Positions 62,687 through 64,000 of a stretch of DNA of 64,000 nucleotides are shown here, one piece after another. The position numbers and the translations under genes were made by a program. Within the stretch, counting starts at the first letter, position 1. Each line of letters begins with the position of its first letter. Origin of the DNA: Dorea_A sp016295505 (GTDB lineage: Bacteria > Bacillota > Clostridia > Lachnospirales > Lachnospiraceae); NCBI RefSeq assembly GCF_039832105.1, contig NZ_JBDOHS010000010.1, positions 59,118-123,117 of the forward strand, given 5' to 3'. The notes beneath the pieces were generated by a model. It searched no databases, was not told where the DNA came from, and saw nothing but the letters and a program-made list of their open reading frames with translations.

Positions 62687-63670
62687 ATGGAAAATATTAG
62701 ATTGGAAAATGTAACATTTTCTTATGGAGAAGAAGTAATTCTTGAAAATTTGGATTTGACGCTTCAAGAGAAGAAGTTTAATACGCTTTTGGGACCTTCG
62801 GGGTGTGGAAAGACAACAATTCTTCGGTTGGTAGCAGGATTTTTGACTCCACAGCAAGGAAAGATTGTGATTGGGGATAAGGAAATTACACATTTAATGC
62901 CGGAAAAGAGGAATATCAGTACTGTTTTTCAGAATTATGCGTTGTTTCAGAATATGAGTGTGAAACAGAATATTGCCTATGGACTCAAAATTAGAAAGAT
63001 ACCGAAAAACAAAATCGATGAAAAGTGTGCAGAATATTTGAACCTTGTAAGAATGGAAGAATATGCCGATAAAGGAATTGATGAGTTGTCTGGCGGACAG
63101 CAGCAGAGAGTGGCGATTGCCAGAGCATTGGTAACGGAGCCAAAAATGTTGCTGATGGATGAACCGATGTCTAATCTGGATGCATCGCTTCGTATAGAGA
63201 TGCGTGAAGAAATTCGGGAAATACAGAAGAAGATTGGAATTACTACACTTTTTATTACCCATGACCAGCAAGAAGCACTGACAATTTCAGATAATATTGC
63301 GGTAATGAGCAAAGGAAAAATACTGCAGATAGGAACGCCACAGGAAATTTATTTTCGACCAGTGAATTCAAAGGTTGCACATGCGGTTGGAAATGTCAAT
63401 GATTTGACTGAGGCACAGAATGATATGCTTAAGTGTATTTGGAAAGAGAAAGAAATGAGCGCGATAAGACCGGAGAATTTTGTATTGGATAAAGAGAAGC
63501 AAAGGGAAGATACGATTGAAGGTGTTATCACAAAAGTGAGTTTTTGTGGAGCTCATACAGAGTATTTTGTAGCGCTTGGTGATGCCGATCTGAAAGTGAT
63601 AGAATTGAATTGTAATGATGGAAGAAATGTAAAGCAGGTAGGAGAACGTGTATTTGTGGGCTGCAGATAG
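62687..63670 (+). CDS. ABC transporter ATPase, iron/phosphonate-type
   Basis: 327 residues behind AAAGGAG. Walker A GPSGCGKTT, Q-loop, signature LSGGQQQR, Walker B LLMDEPMSNLD, H-loop in FITHDQQEA, then a TOBE-type C-terminal domain. Belongs with the binding protein upstream and the permease downstream, as in Fbp/PotA-like importers. Looks complete, but its partners are broken. Confidence 0.9.
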   Translation: MENIRLENVTFSYGEEVILENLDLTLQEKKFNTLLGPSGCGKTTILRLVAGFLTPQQGKIVIGDKEITHLMPEKRNISTVFQNYALFQNMSVKQNIAYGLKIRKIPKNKIDEKCAEYLNLVRMEEYADKGIDELSGGQQQRVAIARALVTEPKMLLMDEPMSNLDASLRIEMREEIREIQKKIGITTLFITHDQQEALTISDNIAVMSKGKILQIGTPQEIYFRPVNSKVAHAVGNVNDLTEAQNDMLKCIWKEKEMSAIRPENFVLDKEKQREDTIEGVITKVSFCGAHTEYFVALGDADLKVIELNCNDGRNVKQVGERVFVGCR

Positions 63671-63678
63671 AGGTGGAC

Positions 63679-63903
63679 ATGAGAAAGATATTAAAGGATA
63701 GAAGTGTTTTTTCAATTATTTATAAATTAGTTATCTTCTGGTTTCTGATTGGATACATTATATTACCAATAGGATATACTCTCATAGAAGCAGTAACGCT
63801 GGATGATCAAAGAGACTGGACGTTGTTTGCGGAATACTTTATGGATGCAAAGAATCAGGAAATTATTTTCAATACATTAAAACTGTTGGGATACAATAGA
63901 TAG
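63679..63903 (+). pseudogene. truncated ABC permease
   Basis: 74 residues from the ATG after AGGTGG: one membrane helix (VIFWFLIGYIILPIGYTLIEA) and the start of the periplasmic loop of a binding-protein-dependent permease. The product ends at FNTLKLLGYNR, where homologues continue into the second helix, so some 450 residues are missing. The break is next to the inverted repeat of the putative insertion sequence that follows. Confidence 0.75.
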
Positions 63904-63916
63904 GTAACAAATAAAA

Positions 63917-64000
63917 TACAAGGATTCACTTCGATATGATATATTGGAGTTGACGAAAAACCAATGATCTTAACGAAAGGAGAATCCTTGTATGCCAAGT
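63917..64000 (+). mobile_element. likely left end of an insertion sequence
   Basis: TACAAGGATTC (63917-63927) and GAATCCTTGTA (63982-63992) form a perfect 11-base inverted repeat. The second copy sits over AGGAG and an ATG (63992-63994) that opens a frame beginning Met-Pro-Ser and running off the window. A gene start right where a permease is cut off suggests a transposase. The family cannot be named from nine bases of coding sequence. Confidence 0.45.

Overview
The window reads as the chromosome of a gut Firmicute of the Lachnospiraceae type (Mediterraneibacter/Ruminococcus/Blautia/Dorea-like). The grounds are strong AGGAGG ribosome sites, moderate GC, a large Alu-containing SRP RNA, a SAM-I riboswitch on metK, small Lachnospiraceae-type conserved proteins and a secreted multidomain sialidase. 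No rRNA, tRNA or CRISPR array was seen. All assignments are by eye; no database was searched.

Left third (1-25.7 kb): an accessory surface/peptide-maturation region. An HPr-kinase-like protein and a radical SAM/SPASM protein run in from the left edge, followed by a 1850-residue sialidase and a decayed Rpn-type gene. Then comes a module of Ig-like protein and two Wzz/BY-kinase fusions, followed by a second HPr-kinase-like protein and a nucleotidyltransferase-like protein. A divergent LytTR regulator with no phospho-acceptor Asp comes next. It is followed by a compact RiPP-type cassette: S26-like peptidase, PqqD-like carrier, 134-residue candidate precursor, radical SAM/SPASM enzyme and ABC exporter. 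Last are a CpsB-type phosphatase, a second Ig-like/BY-kinase/BY-kinase module and an LCP ligase. The peptide cassette is thus framed by two copies of the same Wzz/tyrosine-kinase module, with no glycosyltransferases nearby. I regard this as the best candidate for an undescribed system.

Middle (25.7-53.7 kb): mostly housekeeping. It holds SRP RNA, a B12-type radical SAM protein, nth, a VanW protein, an AIR-synthase-like/Lrp/aminotransferase operon, trmL, a shikimate kinase, murA, an MFS carrier, metK, a two-component system, a Ktr potassium system, an rRNA methyltransferase, NfeD/SPFH, argF, birA, coaX, dusB, greA and lysS. Two micropeptide genes and two related perfect palindromes lie here. 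LysRS carries an extra C-terminal tRNA-binding domain.

Right end (53.7-64 kb): a sulfur/redox module (rhodanese lipoprotein, thioredoxin, rhodanese, CoA-disulfide-reductase-like protein with rhodanese) with a divergent Crp-type regulator and two NifX-like fusion proteins (DUF134-NifX and NifX-FKBP). Its core is flanked by two direct copies of an about 300-bp array of 52-bp units. Beyond it the DNA is eroding: a one-cupin remnant of an oxalate decarboxylase, an in-frame chimera of a uroporphyrinogen-decarboxylase-like protein with a substrate-binding lipoprotein, an ABC ATPase, and a permease cut off beside what looks like an insertion-sequence end.
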